DNA of 12,169 bases from Fidelibacterota bacterium UBA2125 (GCA_002329125.1 DCXX01000071.1:14584-26752); one strand, 5' to 3'; positions 1 to 7,359 are shown, counted from the stretch's first letter. Notes: generated by a model from the letters alone, not told the origin. Numbers and translations: made by a program.

Positions 1-2583
1 AGAGGCATCTTCCGTTCCAAAGATGGCGGCAATAGCTGGGAGAAAATTCTTTATAAAAGCCCTAAGGCGGGAGGTGTTGATATTTCCATTGACAGAACAA
101 ATCCTAAAGTGATCTACGCCTCTCTTTGGCAAGTCTACAGAAGAGCCTGGAAAATGTGGGGTGGCGGGCCATTTAGCGGTATTTATAAATCTACCGATGG
201 TGGAGATACATGGACAGAATTGACCAAGAATCCTGGTATGCCGGAAGGACCCATAGGTAAGATCGGTATGGCAGTCTCTCCCGCTGATGCTAATCGTGTC
301 TGGGCTATAGTTGAAGCACCTGAAGGTGGCGTCTTCCGCTCCGATGATGGAGGAAAAAGCTGGGAAAGAACCAATGACGATAGGAAAATCCGTCAACGTC
401 ATTTTTACTATTCCCGTATTGTGGCTGATCCGTGGGACAGGGAAACGGTCTACGCCCTCAACACCCGTCTCTACAAATCGATGGACGGCGGTGTCACATT
501 CGATACCCAGATCAGTACCCCCCACGGCGATCAGCACGATCTCTGGATTGACCCCAACGACCCCAAACGGATGGCTAACTCCAATGACGGCGGAGGGAAT
601 GTCTCCATCAACGGCGGCGAAACTTGGACGGAACAGGATTATATTACCACCCAGCTCTATCATGTGAATGTCACCAACGACTTCCCCTACCACGTCTGCG
701 GTGCCCAGCAGGACAACAGCACTGTTTGTGTCCCGAGTGACGGTTGGAACAATATGCAAGCCCGGGGACCCAACCACGGCTGGTACTATTCAGCCGGCGG
801 TGGTGAAAGTGGCTACATTACGCAGCACCCGTCCAAATTGGATATTTTTTATGCCGGTAGCCAGGGCGCGCTATTAACGCGTTATGACCGCTCGACGGGG
901 CAGATTAGGGATATTCAGGTCTACCCCCGTTTTTTCTCAGGAGAACCGGCAAGCGCTCTTCCCGAGCGGTGGCAGTGGACCTTTCCCATTGTCTTTTCCC
1001 CGTTGGATGAGAACAAGCTATATACCTGTTCCCAGCATGTTTGGCTTTCGGAAAATGATGGGCAGAGCTGGAAAAAGATCAGTCCTGATCTGACCTACGC
1101 TGACCCATCTACCCTTGGCCCCACCGGTGGACTAATCACAATGGATATGAACGGGCCAGAGATTTATGCCACTGTCTTTGCCCTCACACCGTCTCAGCAT
1201 GACATAAATACAATCTGGGCTGGTTCCGATGATGGACTGATGCACATAACACGGGATGGCGGAGACACCTGGACAAAGATTACTCCGCCCGATATGCCAA
1301 AGTTCTCCCGGATCTCTATCATTGAAGAATCTTCTCACACACCAGGCACCGCCTATGTGGCTGCAAACAGGTATCAGGTAGACGACCGGGCACCTTATAT
1401 CTGGCGTACACGGGATTACGGCAAAACCTGGACAAAAATTGTGAACGGTGTTGTGAATGGTCACTTTGCCCGCGCAGTCCGGGAAGATTCCGTGAAAGAA
1501 GGGCTCCTGTTTCTCGGCACGGAGCATGGCGTCTACGTCTCTTTCGACGCTGGGGACAGCTGGCAGTCCATCCAGCTCAATTTGCCTGATACACCTATCC
1601 GGGATCTCCAACTCAAAAATTCCGATGTGGTCCTGGGGACTCACGGAAGAGGCTTCTGGATTCTGGACGACTATGACCCTCTAAGAGAATACTCAGACCG
1701 GACAGCTGTGGAATCGCTGACTCTGTTCAATCCTCATGACGCCGTTCGCAATGCGCAGACTGCTGCACTCCAATACTATCTGGGAGAAAAAGTGGATTCG
1801 GTTAAGACTGAGATCTACGATTCCGAAGGTAACCTGGTGATTTCAGTGATAGGTGACTCGATAGCGAAAGAGGAAACGGAAATTAACCCCTGGTACCGGA
1901 CTCGCACCACCGGTCCGCCCACTACAGCCAAAGGTCTGAACAGGTGGGAATGGAATTTGCGTTATAAAGGTGCAACCATGTTTGAGGGGATTATCATCTG
2001 GAGCGGCCGGCCTCAAAATGGACCGAAGGCACCTCCTGGAACTTACGAGGCACGTGTAACCGTGAATGGCATAACAAAATCAGCCAAGTTCAACGTAATA
2101 ATGGATCCGCGTCTGGAAGGTGTGACGGAGCAGGATCTTCGGGAACAGTTCCAGCTCGCCTCACAGATCAGGGACAGAACTTCCACCGCCAATGAGGCAG
2201 TCATACAGATTCGTCACATCCGCGATCAGATCGATGACCGGTTGGAAAAGACAAATGACCGGAGGATCAGAAAGATGTCCTCCGACCTTATGGGAAACCT
2301 TACAAAGATCGAAGAAGCACTTTATCAGACAAAAAATGAGAGTGGACAGGATCCTCTGAACTTCCCAATACGTCTGAATAACCGCCTCGCCTCTCTCCGC
2401 CGAAGTGTGGAGAACGGTGATGCTAAACCGACGGATGGTGCCTACAAGGTTTTCGGTGAACTGTCAGCCGAATTGGATGGGCACTTGGAGGCGCTAGACG
2501 GGGAACTGACTCAAAGGCTTAATCCCCTGAATTCCCGCCTCACCAGTAAACAACTGGAGCCCGTATCTGCTACGGAAGAATAA
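1..2583 (+). CDS. Asp-box (BNR/sortilin-like) beta-propeller protein, 5' truncated by window edge
   Basis: The reading frame is open from base 1 and ends at TAA 2581-2583, giving the last 860 residues of a larger protein whose start lies outside the window; the GTG at 109 is internal. Asp-box motifs (S/T-x-D-G-G-x-T/S-W and variants) recur: SKDGGNSW (nt 16-39), STDGGDTW, SDDGGKSW, SMDGGVTF, SINGGETW, SENDGQSW, TRDGGDTW, TRDYGKTW and SFDAGDSW. Each marks a blade turn of one or two beta-propellers of the sortilin/VPS10 or BNR type. After the propeller (to about nt 1680) come a strand-rich region containing PGTYEARVTVNG, probably Ig-like, and a helical tail (about nt 2125-2560). This order matches the roughly 1000-residue proteins annotated as 'glycosyl hydrolase' or 'WD40/YVTN/BNR-like repeat protein' in FCB bacteria. 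Those are usually exported, but the signal peptide would be outside this window. Asp boxes are structural, so no enzymatic activity can be claimed. It converges on the tRNA-Sec gene. Confidence 0.88.
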   Translation, partial: RGIFRSKDGGNSWEKILYKSPKAGGVDISIDRTNPKVIYASLWQVYRRAWKMWGGGPFSGIYKSTDGGDTWTELTKNPGMPEGPIGKIGMAVSPADANRVWAIVEAPEGGVFRSDDGGKSWERTNDDRKIRQRHFYYSRIVADPWDRETVYALNTRLYKSMDGGVTFDTQISTPHGDQHDLWIDPNDPKRMANSNDGGGNVSINGGETWTEQDYITTQLYHVNVTNDFPYHVCGAQQDNSTVCVPSDGWNNMQARGPNHGWYYSAGGGESGYITQHPSKLDIFYAGSQGALLTRYDRSTGQIRDIQVYPRFFSGEPASALPERWQWTFPIVFSPLDENKLYTCSQHVWLSENDGQSWKKISPDLTYADPSTLGPTGGLITMDMNGPEIYATVFALTPSQHDINTIWAGSDDGLMHITRDGGDTWTKITPPDMPKFSRISIIEESSHTPGTAYVAANRYQVDDRAPYIWRTRDYGKTWTKIVNGVVNGHFARAVREDSVKEGLLFLGTEHGVYVSFDAGDSWQSIQLNLPDTPIRDLQLKNSDVVLGTHGRGFWILDDYDPLREYSDRTAVESLTLFNPHDAVRNAQTAALQYYLGEKVDSVKTEIYDSEGNLVISVIGDSIAKEETEINPWYRTRTTGPPTTAKGLNRWEWNLRYKGATMFEGIIIWSGRPQNGPKAPPGTYEARVTVNGITKSAKFNVIMDPRLEGVTEQDLREQFQLASQIRDRTSTANEAVIQIRHIRDQIDDRLEKTNDRRIRKMSSDLMGNLTKIEEALYQTKNESGQDPLNFPIRLNNRLASLRRSVENGDAKPTDGAYKVFGELSAELDGHLEALDGELTQRLNPLNSRLTSKQLEPVSATEE

Positions 2584-2610
2584 AAGTAAGGCAGGTTACC
2601 TAACCATTAG

Positions 2611-2703
2611 CGGGAACGTGTGAGAATCGAACTCACCTCCCACCTCTCCGGCGGGACGACGGTTTTGAAGACCGTGGCGGGCACCAGCCACGCAATCATT
2701 CCC
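2611..2703 (-). tRNA. selC: selenocysteine tRNA, anticodon UCA
   Basis: On the - strand the sequence folds as a 93-nt class II tRNA. The anticodon arm is ACGGT-CTTCAAA-ACCGT with anticodon TCA at 2668-2666, which reads UGA. The long variable arm is TCCCGCC-GGAGA-GGTGGGA (7 pairs, one G-U). The T arm is GTGAG-TTCGATT-CTCAC. The acceptor pairs GGGAATGA with ACGTTCCC in 7 of 8 positions (one T-G), leaving an A-A opposition at the eighth, and the discriminator is G. The D arm has the extended stem and 4-nt loop (TGGT) typical of tRNA-Sec: GCG and GGC pair with GCCCGC, with one bulged T between them. A long variable arm plus UCA anticodon separates it from tRNA-Ser (UGA anticodon) and ordinary tRNAs. 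CCA is not encoded; the bases after the discriminator are CTA. It follows the SPOR gene by 62 nt on the same strand. No selA, selB, selD or evident selenoprotein gene lies in the window. Confidence 0.92.
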
Positions 2704-2714
2704 ATTTTCAAGAG

Positions 2715-2755
2715 GATTAGATAATTTAGATAATGGCTATCGTGGTCATCTAATC
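2715..2755. repeat. inverted repeat between SPOR gene and tRNA-Sec
   Basis: GATTAGAT (2715-2722) and ATCTAATC (2748-2755) are perfect 8-base inverted repeats. A second copy of the left arm, TTAGATA at 2726-2732, competes for the same right arm. Between them, ATGGCTA-TCG-TGGTCAT (2733-2749) can pair as a hairpin with G-U wobbles when read on the + strand. No T-tract follows on either strand, so it is not a standard intrinsic terminator. It could be a processing structure for the tRNA-Sec precursor, a terminator that does not need a T-run, or chance in AT-rich sequence. Confidence 0.4.
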
Positions 2756-2765
2756 ACAAACAGAG

Positions 2766-3707
2766 CTACTCCGGGCGTCTGACCACCAAATAATTAAAGC
2801 CCAAATCTCTTTTCAATTTTTTCCCGGCGGACTCCGCTTCTGCCCGGTTGCCGAAACGGATCACCTGAACCGCATATAGATTTTTTCCCTTCACCGTCAC
2901 AGGCCACACCTCAGCGTCATATCCGCTCTGCTGGAGTCGCTGAACCTGCCGAAGAGCATTCTGCCGTGCGCCGAAGGCCCCAACCTGAACCACAAACGGT
3001 CTTGGAGGCGGTGGCGGTGCCATATTTTCCGGTGGAGGCGGCTTTCTCCTGGGCTGTGGCTCGTTGGCCTTTGAATTTGAGACAGCAGGTTCACTGGCAG
3101 TCTGAGAGCGCTGTGGCACTGAAACCGCCGGAGAAGCACCGACCCGTTTCATCCCTTCAGAGAACGGTGAAGGTGCAGTGTCACCCAGGGGCCGACTGGC
3201 CAGGGGCCGCTCAGAAGAAAAATCGTAGTTGAAATCGTGAGAGGGAAATCTCGCCCCATAACTCTGAATATAGTATTTCGCACTGTCAGTTTCACCAATG
3301 GCCAGGAGTGAATTGATCTGAAGATCGATGACCCGCTGAAGATGCTCAGAATTGGGATAGACTCTCGGTAGCTTGGCCAACTCTCTGCTGGATTGCGTAT
3401 AAAGTCCCCGGGCATAGAGATATTCGCCTACCTTTGCGATAGCATCATCAGCAAAGGGCGAATCAGGATAGTTCTGGATAAGCGATTTATAGGTAATGAC
3501 AGCTTCTTCCGCCCGCTCCTTCACAAGGGCCGAAAGAAAAATAACGGTATCGTTGCCGGGATATTCCTCCATCAGTTGAGGAATGCGAGCTCTCACAGCA
3601 TCCAAATTGCCTGACTCTATTTCTCGAAACAGATCGGAAAAATCCTGTGACCATACCGGCATGACCAACAAAGAAAAAGAGAGCATTATTGAAAAATGTC
3701 TGATCAT
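2766..3707 (-). CDS. secreted TPR-like protein with C-terminal SPOR domain
   Basis: This 313-residue protein is read from ATG 3707-3705 to TAG 2768-2766. An upstream in-frame ATG at 3770 exists, but it would place 21 polar residues before an evident signal peptide (MIRHFSIMLSFSLLVMPVWSQ) and overlap the lapB-like gene by 56 bases, so the inner start is preferred. Residues 1-20 look like a signal peptide. Residues about 22-155 are helical TPR-like repeats of the BamD/YbgF style (YKSLIQNYPDSPFADDAIAKV is typical). Residues 160-236 form a low-complexity linker ending in proline runs. Residues 237-312 are a SPOR domain (FVVQVGAFGARQNALRQVQR, then YAVQVIRFGNRAEAES). SPOR domains bind denuded glycan strands of septal peptidoglycan, so a periplasmic cell-wall or division role is likely. 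It starts 7 nt after the LapB-like gene and is the last protein gene of that operon. Confidence 0.85.
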   Translation of the reverse strand: MIRHFSIMLSFSLLVMPVWSQDFSDLFREIESGNLDAVRARIPQLMEEYPGNDTVIFLSALVKERAEEAVITYKSLIQNYPDSPFADDAIAKVGEYLYARGLYTQSSRELAKLPRVYPNSEHLQRVIDLQINSLLAIGETDSAKYYIQSYGARFPSHDFNYDFSSERPLASRPLGDTAPSPFSEGMKRVGASPAVSVPQRSQTASEPAVSNSKANEPQPRRKPPPPENMAPPPPPRPFVVQVGAFGARQNALRQVQRLQQSGYDAEVWPVTVKGKNLYAVQVIRFGNRAEAESAGKKLKRDLGFNYLVVRRPE

Positions 3708-3714
3708 GGCTACA

Positions 3715-4707
3715 TCAGCGTCCCCCGTGCATGAGGGAGACAATTTCGTCCACTTCGTTGGACAGTTCATCCTCTTGTCGTTTCCGGAGTTCCAGCTTCA
3801 GCCGCGCCAGACGAATTCTTACGGACTGACCATTTCGGTTCGTAAGATCATCTACTATTGCGATGGCCTCATCAAACTCACCCTTCGCCGCCAGCACATT
3901 GATGAGCCCGGAAAATGCATCCATATTACTGGAATCTTTTTCACTCAGTTCACGGTAGAACTCCTCTGTCTCACCAAACCTTCCTAGTTCAAAAAGGGCC
4001 TTTTCCAGTCTACCGTAAACCTGTCTGCCGCCTCCTGCTGATTTTTCCGCAAATATTGTCCACTGTGCAACAGCCTCATCAAGGTTCCCCTCATCCTCGG
4101 CAAGATTCCCAAGGTAGAGATATGCATCAGCAAATGAATCGTCTGCCGATATAGCTTTATTATAAAAACCTTTTGCTTCCTGGAACAAGCCGTCCTCTTC
4201 CCTATCCCGCCCTTGCATCAGGATGTAAAAAGCGCGCTTCTTGGACCTTTCTTCACGAGTCACTTTTTCCAGGCGGCGCAAATATTTTGAAGCTTTCTCC
4301 CACTTTTTCTGCTTTTCACTGATGTCAATCAGAAATTCGAGAGCCCACCGGTTTTTCTTGTCCAGCTTCAAAACACGGTTAGCATGTTCCTCAGATCTGT
4401 CATACCTCCCCGATGCGGAATAGTCCCTGGCCAGGCTGGCGTAGATTTCCCTCTTCACGGCAGATGAAAGCCGCCTCCGGAAAGTAAGAGATTGATGAAT
4501 TTTAATGGCCTGGTCGGTCTGGGACCGTTCCCGGAAGATGTCCCCCAGTTTCAGGTAGGCCTGGACATTCTCAGTATCTTCCCGGACAAGTTCCCGTAGT
4601 TTGGTGAATGCGTCGTTAGTCTCACCCTGAAGAAGACACTCCAGAGCTTCTGTATAAAGAAATTGTGAATCTTTTTTCCGGCGGAAAAGTCTGCCTAGCA
4701 GATCCAC
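3715..4707 (-). CDS. LapB (YciM)-like TPR protein lacking the rubredoxin module
   Basis: The gene encodes 330 residues from a GTG start (4707-4705) to TGA 3717-3715. The GTG overlaps the TAG stop of the LapA-like gene by one base (TAGTG), and GAGGA lies 6 nt upstream (4714-4718), so translation is probably coupled. About eight TPR units cover residues 14-293. The first two (residues 16-74: FLYTEALECLLQGETNDAF, then AYLKLGDIFRERSQTDQAIKIH) resemble the N-terminal TPRs of E. coli LapB, the adaptor that controls LpxC degradation by FtsH. Unlike E. coli LapB, there is no N-terminal transmembrane helix (the start is MDLLGRLFRRKK) and no C-terminal CxxC rubredoxin zinc site: the only cysteine is C24. 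The C-terminus (about 295-330) is a charged helix. Adjacency to a LapA-type gene supports the LapB relationship; control of LPS synthesis is inference. A generic TPR scaffold is the alternative. Confidence 0.8.
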   Translation of the reverse strand: MDLLGRLFRRKKDSQFLYTEALECLLQGETNDAFTKLRELVREDTENVQAYLKLGDIFRERSQTDQAIKIHQSLTFRRRLSSAVKREIYASLARDYSASGRYDRSEEHANRVLKLDKKNRWALEFLIDISEKQKKWEKASKYLRRLEKVTREERSKKRAFYILMQGRDREEDGLFQEAKGFYNKAISADDSFADAYLYLGNLAEDEGNLDEAVAQWTIFAEKSAGGGRQVYGRLEKALFELGRFGETEEFYRELSEKDSSNMDAFSGLINVLAAKGEFDEAIAIVDDLTNRNGQSVRIRLARLKLELRKRQEDELSNEVDEIVSLMHGGR

Positions 4708-5024
4708 TATTCTTCCTCGTCGTCATCCTCGTAGACCCCTTCATCAACAGCAATGTTCCTGAGGGAGTTGATTTCGTCTGACACTTTCTTGTTTTCGTTT
4801 CTCAGCAGACGTGCCTCAGCCTTGCTTGTCATGATCACTGATAAAGCCAAGGCATAACCGATGAAAATGCCCACACCAACAGTTATAAGGATGACAACGG
4901 CAACAGGAACATTCTCAAATTGCCTCACAAGAAGATCAATAGCTACCGGTTCGGTATTCTTAACCAAAACCATGAGAAGCCCCAAAAGTACCACAATACT
5001 CAATAGAGCTTTAAACAACCGCAT
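4707..5024 (-). CDS. LapA-domain (DUF1049) inner-membrane protein
   Basis: The protein is 105 residues, ATG 5024-5022 to TAG 4709-4707. Two hydrophobic helices are clear, at about residues 4-22 (LFKALLSIVVLLGLLMVLVK) and 40-65 (VAVVILITVGVGIFIGYALA). They are separated by a short NTEPVAIDLLVRQFENVP loop, then a coiled-coil segment (about 68-90) and a strongly acidic tail. This order (TM, short N-x-x-x-V loop, TM ending G-x-x-x-G, cytosolic coiled coil) is that of LapA/DUF1049 proteins, which are about 100 residues long. In E. coli LapA is cotranscribed with LapB and implicated in lipopolysaccharide assembly. The ATG overlaps the last 14 bases of miaB; AGGA at 5035-5038 is a possible ribosome site inside miaB. 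The symbol is left blank because function in this lineage is unproven. Confidence 0.82.
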   Translation of the reverse strand: MRLFKALLSIVVLLGLLMVLVKNTEPVAIDLLVRQFENVPVAVVILITVGVGIFIGYALALSVIMTSKAEARLLRNENKKVSDEINSLRNIAVDEGVYEDDDEEE

Positions 5025-6342
5025 GAGATTTTTTTCCTACTTGAATAATTTCTCCGAACAGAGAGACGCCCCGGGCATCGATGATTGTAACATCTACAAA
5101 ATCACATATCTCAGCTGAGCCTTTGGGAAAGATGACCCATTTGTTGTTATCGGTTCTTCCGGCCCATTCGCTTGAAGACTTTTTGCTTTCCTTCTCAACA
5201 AGCACATTCACCGTTTTCCCGATCTCCTGCCTGTTTCTGAAGAGCGTATGTTCATGTTGAAGATCGAGAAGCTTTGCCAAACGGACCTCTTTCACTTTTT
5301 CAGAAATATGATCGCTGTATTCGGCGGCTTTGGTACCGGGTCTTGAAGAATACTTGAAAGTAAATGCCGAATCGAATTTTACTTTTTCCATGACAGCTAA
5401 CGTCTCATCGAATTCTTCCTCCGTCTCACCAGGGAAGCCTGCAATAATATCTGTAGATATGCCGCAACCTGGCAGAATGTTCCGGATCCGCTCGGTCAAA
5501 GAGAGAAATTTAGCCTGGGTGTAGGTTCGATTCATTCTTTTCAGAATTCTGTCAGCACCGGCCTGTAGCGGAAGATGGACTGAATTGCAGATGTTGGCGT
5601 GATCTCGAATGACAAAAAGCATATCGTCATCAACATCCTCCGGATGAGGGGATGTGAAGCGGATTCTCATCACACCAGGAATCTGGGCAACAGCATCAAG
5701 GAGTTCCGGGAAACGGGCATCGCTATGTCGGTAGGAGTTCACATTCTGACCAAGAAGTGTAATCTCTACAAAACCGTGGTCCACCGTCTGCCGGACCTCT
5801 TCCACAATACTCTCCACAGGACGGCTCCTCTCTCGCCCCCGGGTGAAGGGGACGATGCAGAATGTACAGAACTTGTTACATCCCCGCATGATGGAGATCC
5901 ACGCATTGATCCCTTCCTGGCGGGAAGGATAGAGATTTTCATACACTTCAAACCGAGAGAGACGCGTGTCAACAACGGAAGCACTGGTCTCATCATGTCG
6001 GCGAAGAAGTTCAGGTATCCGGCGGTATGAGTCCGGGCCCAACACAAAATCTACATATGGTTTATTTTGAAGAATGTTATCCTTCACGTGCTGAGCCATA
6101 CAGCCCATAATGCCGATTACCATTCCCGGATTTTCGCTCTTAAGCATTCTGAGCTTTCCCAGGCGGGAATGTATCTTGTCCTCAGCATGCTCCCGAATTG
6201 CACATGTATTGAGAAAAACAGCATCGGCACCGGACTCGGAGTCTGATTCGGCAAAACCGCTCTTCTCCATCATGCCGGCCACAAGTTCAGAATCTGCCAC
6301 ATTCATCTGGCAGCCATAGGTCTCAATATAATATCGCTTCAT
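5011..6342 (-). CDS. miaB: MiaB, tRNA-2-methylthio-N6-dimethylallyladenosine synthase
   Basis: The protein is 443 residues, a full-length methylthiotransferase, ATG 6342-6340 to TAA 5013-5011. The N-terminal UPF0004 domain (1-125) begins KRYYIETYGCQMN and supplies the first cluster cysteines C11, C47 and C81. The radical SAM core follows with GCNKFCTFC (C155, C159, C162), which binds the second 4Fe-4S cluster and S-adenosylmethionine; PFTRGRERSR directly after it is characteristic of MiaB. A TRAM RNA-binding domain occupies about 370-437. The enzyme adds a methylthio group to i6A37 of tRNAs that read UNN codons, aiding codon-anticodon pairing. MtaB and RimO are paralogues, but the N-terminal YGCQMN and the PFTRGRE segment favour MiaB. 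The start fits the family. Its 3' end overlaps the LapA-like gene by 14 nt, pointing to a shared transcript. Confidence 0.95.
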   Translation of the reverse strand: MKRYYIETYGCQMNVADSELVAGMMEKSGFAESDSESGADAVFLNTCAIREHAEDKIHSRLGKLRMLKSENPGMVIGIMGCMAQHVKDNILQNKPYVDFVLGPDSYRRIPELLRRHDETSASVVDTRLSRFEVYENLYPSRQEGINAWISIMRGCNKFCTFCIVPFTRGRERSRPVESIVEEVRQTVDHGFVEITLLGQNVNSYRHSDARFPELLDAVAQIPGVMRIRFTSPHPEDVDDDMLFVIRDHANICNSVHLPLQAGADRILKRMNRTYTQAKFLSLTERIRNILPGCGISTDIIAGFPGETEEEFDETLAVMEKVKFDSAFTFKYSSRPGTKAAEYSDHISEKVKEVRLAKLLDLQHEHTLFRNRQEIGKTVNVLVEKESKKSSSEWAGRTDNNKWVIFPKGSAEICDFVDVTIIDARGVSLFGEIIQVGKKSHAVV

Positions 6343-6371
6343 TTAGGTAAAGTTACCCCCCCGTCTGAAAG

Positions 6372-6404
6372 AGAGTCAAGAACCTCGTTCCGCGAGATGA
6401 CTCT
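6372..6404. other. hairpin between M23 peptidase gene and miaB
   Basis: The 66-nt gap holds AGAGTCA (6372-6378) and its perfect complement TGACTCT (6398-6404), enclosing a second stem CTCG/CGAG (6384-6387 with 6393-6396) and a 5-nt loop. On the - strand, the direction of the genes, it is followed only by CTTTC, so it would be at best a weak terminator or attenuator before miaB. On the + strand it is followed by T-rich TATTTTATTT, a better terminator tail, but no + strand gene precedes it. An RNA-processing or stability element is equally possible. Confidence 0.4.
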
Positions 6405-6408
6405 TATT

Positions 6409-7359
6409 TTATTTGAGATTACGGGCTAAAAAATAGTGTTCGGGATCCTGGGGCGTCCCGAAATAGTGCACTTCGTAGTGAAGATGACTAGCAGTGGATC
6501 TTCCTGTGTTCCCTACTTGACCAATCAGATCACCCCGCTTGATATCCTGACCCCGCTTCACCAGTATCTTGTCCAAATGAGCAAAAAAGGTACGATAACC
6601 GTGACTGTTATTTATTTTAATAGTTTTGCCATAATTGCCCAGCTTACCGGCTGAGACAACTTTCCCATCAGCGGTGGCGTAGACGGGCGTTCCTTTATTG
6701 GCAGAAATATCCAGCCCATGGTGGAATCGCATTTCACCGGAAAAAGGATCGTTTCTGTAACCCATACCTGTATTCAAATACCCACCCTCGATGGGCCGGA
6801 TAGACGGGATTGATGAGAGACGCTGTGAATTATCCTTGATAGTATTGTAGATAGTTGTGTAGCTCTCTTTCTCAAGACGGACTTTTCGGCGTAATTCGCT
6901 GATATTCATCTCAATATCTGATATCTTCGCATCAATACCCGGAATCAGTGTCTCAAGATTTGAGGTTTGATTCTCGGTATATCCTCCTACACCAACCCGG
7001 CGAATATCCTGATCGATTAGAGGCAGATTGGCATAAGTTCTTAAGGCTTGGTCTTTTTCTTCCAGTTCCGCCATATCTTGCTGCATTTTATCAAGACTGG
7101 CTTGCAAGTCTGTGAGAACAGTGACGAGAGACTGATTTTTTTCCCGCACCTCCTGAAGTTTCGCCTGGTAAAGATACCGGGTCAGAAATTCAGTTGTAAA
7201 GAAAAGAGCTGAAGCTGAGAGAACAATGGCAATCACAGATATAATAATCACTGTACTCTGTGAAAGCGACCATTGGTGTACATTTACATCGTTATCATCT
7301 CTAATAACGACAAAGCGCATCCCGCCGCTTGTGTTCCCCTTTCCACTGAATAAAGACAT
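6409..7359 (-). CDS. membrane-anchored M23 family metallopeptidase
   Basis: This 316-residue protein runs from ATG 7359-7357 to TAA 6411-6409. A basic/polar cytosolic N-terminus (1-34) precedes one transmembrane helix (about 35-56). Periplasmic coiled coils follow (about 65-110 and 145-182), then a C-terminal M23 (LytM) domain (about 190-310). The zinc site is intact: H213 and D217 in FHHGLDIS, and H292-L-H294 in SHLHYEV, with H261 in FAHLD as the further catalytic histidine. It is therefore predicted to be an active zinc endopeptidase that cuts peptidoglycan crosslinks, rather than a degenerate LytM activator of the EnvC/NlpD type. The TM plus coiled-coil plus M23 design is common in envelope-growth hydrolases of FCB bacteria. 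No strong Shine-Dalgarno precedes the ATG. It lies 58 nt after the sigma factor gene and 66 nt before miaB on the same strand. Confidence 0.92.
   Translation of the reverse strand: MSLFSGKGNTSGGMRFVVIRDDNDVNVHQWSLSQSTVIIISVIAIVLSASALFFTTEFLTRYLYQAKLQEVREKNQSLVTVLTDLQASLDKMQQDMAELEEKDQALRTYANLPLIDQDIRRVGVGGYTENQTSNLETLIPGIDAKISDIEMNISELRRKVRLEKESYTTIYNTIKDNSQRLSSIPSIRPIEGGYLNTGMGYRNDPFSGEMRFHHGLDISANKGTPVYATADGKVVSAGKLGNYGKTIKINNSHGYRTFFAHLDKILVKRGQDIKRGDLIGQVGNTGRSTASHLHYEVHYFGTPQDPEHYFLARNLK

Noticed and set aside
1132..1644. 170-codon open frame on the - strand inside the Asp-box gene.
   Set aside because: It lies wholly opposite the propeller coding sequence, has no recognisable domain or ribosome site, and its composition (many Cys/Pro/His) is typical of an antisense shadow.
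2584..2610. Small palindrome GGTTA-CC-TAACC between the Asp-box gene and tRNA-Sec as a terminator.
   Set aside because: Five pairs with a 2-nt gap and no T-run cannot form a usable RNA hairpin terminator.
3600..3717. Possible selenocysteine readthrough of the LapB-like TGA stop, which is followed by TGT (Cys), prompted by the nearby tRNA-Sec and the missing rubredoxin cysteines.
   Set aside because: The frame beyond the TGA overlaps the signal-peptide-encoding start of the SPOR gene in another frame, gives no protein-like pattern or further CxxC, and the ATG of the next gene 7 nt later explains the region.
3707..3770. Upstream ATG at 3770 as the start of the SPOR protein.
   Set aside because: It would overlap the LapB-like gene by 56 bases and bury a clear signal peptide 21 residues inside the protein.
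5599..6030. 143-codon open frame on the + strand inside miaB.
   Set aside because: It is antisense to the well-supported radical SAM domain coding region and encodes no recognisable pattern.
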